From contig JADLAC010000019.1 in NCBI GenBank assembly GCA_020848435.1, positions 62,001 to 126,000 of the forward strand: a stretch of DNA of 64,000 nucleotides, written 5' to 3'. The position numbers and the translations under genes are program-made. Origin of the DNA: Burkholderiales bacterium (GTDB taxonomy: Bacteria; Pseudomonadota; Gammaproteobacteria; Burkholderiales; WYBJ01). The notes beneath the pieces are model-generated. The model saw only the letters and a list, made by a program, of their open reading frames with translations. It had not been told where the DNA came from and ran no database searches. Below, in pieces: positions 62,608 to 64,000 of the stretch (position 1 is its first letter; each line of letters opens with the position of its first letter).

Positions 62608-63330
62608 ATGATCGAGCTGCATTCGTCACCGACCCCGAACGGCCAGAAGGTCATGATCATGCTGGAGGAAACCGGGCTCGAGTGGAGGCACTACGACATC
62701 AACATCCGCCTGGGCGAGCAGTTCGCGCCCGAGTACCTGAAGCTCAGCCCGAACAACAAGATTCCGGCCATCGTCGACAGCGACGGTCCCGGGGGCGGTC
62801 CCTACACGATGATGGAATCGGGGGCGATCCTCTGGTACCTGGGCGAGAAGACCGGCAAGTTCATCCCCACGGATGCCCGCAAGCGCTACGACACCTTGCA
62901 GTGGCTGATATTCCAAATGGCGCACGTGGGCCCGATGTTCGGCCAAGCGAACCATTTCAACAACTACGCCAAGGAAGCCATCCAGTACGCAAGAGACCGC
63001 TACAACAACGAGTCGGTGCGCCTGTACCGGGTGCTGGACAACCGGCTGCGCGACAGTGCCTGGCTGGGCTGCGACGAATACACCGTGGCCGACATGGCAG
63101 TGTATCCGTGGACCAAGAGCCACAAGGACCGCGGTATCGATCGCGGCGGCTATCCCCACTTCATGCGCTGGTTCGAGGCGATGGAGGCGCGCCCGGCGGT
63201 CCAGCGCAACAACAAGATGGCGGCCGAAATCCGCGAACGCATGACCAAGGCGGCCGAAGGTAGGCAGGCCATCAATCTCTACGATACCAAGGACAACGCC
63301 GAGCGGCTCGCGCGCGGGACGCGAAGTTAG
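62608..63330 (+). CDS. Glutathione S-transferase family protein (YghU/YfcG-like)
   Basis: A 240-residue GST-fold protein. The thioredoxin-like N-terminal domain opens SSPTPNGQKVMIMLEETG, the TPNGxKV form seen in the YghU/YfcG (nu-class, disulfide-bond reductase) branch, and continues with NKIPAIVD and the glutathione-binding ESGAILWYLGEK. The helical domain contains YTVADMAVYPW. AAGGAGAAG lies before the ATG. These proteins reduce disulfides or peroxides with glutathione in the cytoplasm. A lipoprotein gene follows on the same strand after 170 bases. Confidence 0.9.
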   Translation: MIELHSSPTPNGQKVMIMLEETGLEWRHYDINIRLGEQFAPEYLKLSPNNKIPAIVDSDGPGGGPYTMMESGAILWYLGEKTGKFIPTDARKRYDTLQWLIFQMAHVGPMFGQANHFNNYAKEAIQYARDRYNNESVRLYRVLDNRLRDSAWLGCDEYTVADMAVYPWTKSHKDRGIDRGGYPHFMRWFEAMEARPAVQRNNKMAAEIRERMTKAAEGRQAINLYDTKDNAERLARGTRS

Positions 63331-63500
63331 GAGGGAGCATGGATCGGTCGGTGGCTTGCTGGCGCCGGGTTGGGTCCCGCCCAAGATCGCAGCCGAGCGC
63401 CGGTGCGGCGACGCATCGGTGCATCGCTTGGCTCGCACGCGTGCGGCCGCACCGTCGGGAAGGTGACGCAGCGTCGCACGCCGGCGGGCCGGGCAGGGCA

Positions 63501-63983
63501 ATGCGAGCCGCCTCGCGACTGATCTGGTTCGTCATCCTTGGCCTGAGCGTGGGCGCGTGCGCGAGCCTACAGCGCGTCGACCCCGTCCAGGTGAGCGTCG
63601 CCGGGGTGGAGTCATTGCCCGGCGAAGGGCTAGAGCTGCGCATGCTGGTGAAGCTGCGCGTGCAGAACCCGAACGATGTGCCGATCGAGTACGACGGCGT
63701 TTATCTCAAGCTGGAGGTCATGAACAAGACCTTCGCCACCGGGGTGAGCGACGCGCGCGGCAGCGTACCGCGCTTCGGGGAGAGCGTGATCGGCGTCCCG
63801 GTGACCGTATCGGTGTTGCGCATGGCGCGCCACGCGCTCGGTGTGCTCGACGGCAAGCCGATCGATAAGATCAGCTACGAGCTCGACGGCAAGCTGAACG
63901 CGCCGGCGTTCGGCTCGACGCGGTTTCAATCGCAAGGCGAGTTTGCGTTGCCGTCGGGCACGCCTTCGAGCAGTCAACCGTGA
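63501..63983 (+). CDS. LEA14-like (WHy domain) lipoprotein
   Basis: A 160-residue predicted lipoprotein. The N-terminus has a signal peptide ending in a lipobox (VGAC, Cys20). The rest is a beta-sandwich of the LEA type 2/WHy family: VKLRVQNPNDVPIEYDGVYL is the characteristic segment, followed by KISYELDGKL. GGCAGGG just before the ATG supports this start; an upstream in-frame extension of 54 residues is Arg/His-rich and would bury the signal peptide. Expected location is the periplasmic face of a membrane. Function is unknown; relatives are linked with desiccation or stress tolerance. Confidence 0.85.
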   Translation: MRAASRLIWFVILGLSVGACASLQRVDPVQVSVAGVESLPGEGLELRMLVKLRVQNPNDVPIEYDGVYLKLEVMNKTFATGVSDARGSVPRFGESVIGVPVTVSVLRMARHALGVLDGKPIDKISYELDGKLNAPAFGSTRFQSQGEFALPSGTPSSSQP

Positions 63984-64000
63984 GCGCGGATGTCGCCTCT

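Overview
This window is GC-rich, gene-dense bacterial DNA with no rRNA, tRNA, CRISPR array or intact insertion sequence that I can recognise. Eight complete Bug/TctC-type periplasmic receptors, MmgE/PrpD and amidase genes, a PEP-CTERM protein and an aprM-aprB-aprA cluster all point to a betaproteobacterium, probably of Burkholderiales type, that can oxidise reduced sulfur and take up many organic acids. The taxonomic call is inference from gene content only.

Layout. 1-8.4 kb: a GMC oxidoreductase, a TctC receptor with a quinone-oxidoreductase-like enzyme, and a minus-strand run TctC / amidase / HpcH aldolase / TctC. 8.7-16.9 kb: a minus-strand series of an orphan molybdenum hydroxylase large subunit, a ThDP enzyme, an opine-dehydrogenase-like enzyme, a 69-residue biotin-carrier-like protein without a biotinyl domain, a carboxyltransferase and a TctC receptor. 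17-24 kb: a divergent second ThDP enzyme, a carboxymuconolactone-decarboxylase-family protein, a PEP-CTERM protein, an atypical histidine phosphatase and an Fe-S/flavin oxidoreductase. 24-35.4 kb: a translationally coupled pair made of a 2464-residue DUF11/SdrD-B repeat surface protein and a 1292-residue outer-membrane beta-barrel protein. 35.7-38.8 kb: aprMBA (APS reductase and its membrane partner). 39-49.6 kb: an amidohydrolase, two tandem MmgE/PrpD genes, two TctC receptors with a tandem cyclic-nucleotide-domain protein, an ABC-type binding protein, and a second amidase + TctC pair. 49.7-61.4 kb: two complete TAXI-type TRAP transporters flanking gene remnants, two convergent VWA-domain membrane proteins, a TctC receptor and a MATE exporter. 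61.4-64 kb: an SDR lacking the usual catalytic Tyr/Lys, a GST and a LEA14-like lipoprotein.

How it fits together. Most of the window looks like uptake (orphan TctC receptors, TAXI-TRAP) linked to soluble catabolic enzymes (amidases, aldolase, ThDP enzymes, PrpD-like, oxidoreductases) for organic acids and amides of unknown identity. The apr operon would supply electrons from sulfite/AMP oxidation to APS. The 24-35 kb pair is a cell-surface structure.

The most unusual signal is a family of dispersed palindromic repeats with a roughly 23-nt arm containing GGTCTTGCACGTTGCA. Copies lie at 1981, 14530, 21875, 35313, 47287 and 49637. They sit on gene edges rather than in neutral spacers: they supply a start codon, part of a signal peptide, and the last codons of two genes. 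They look like REP/MITE-type elements that are reshaping the ends of neighbouring genes.
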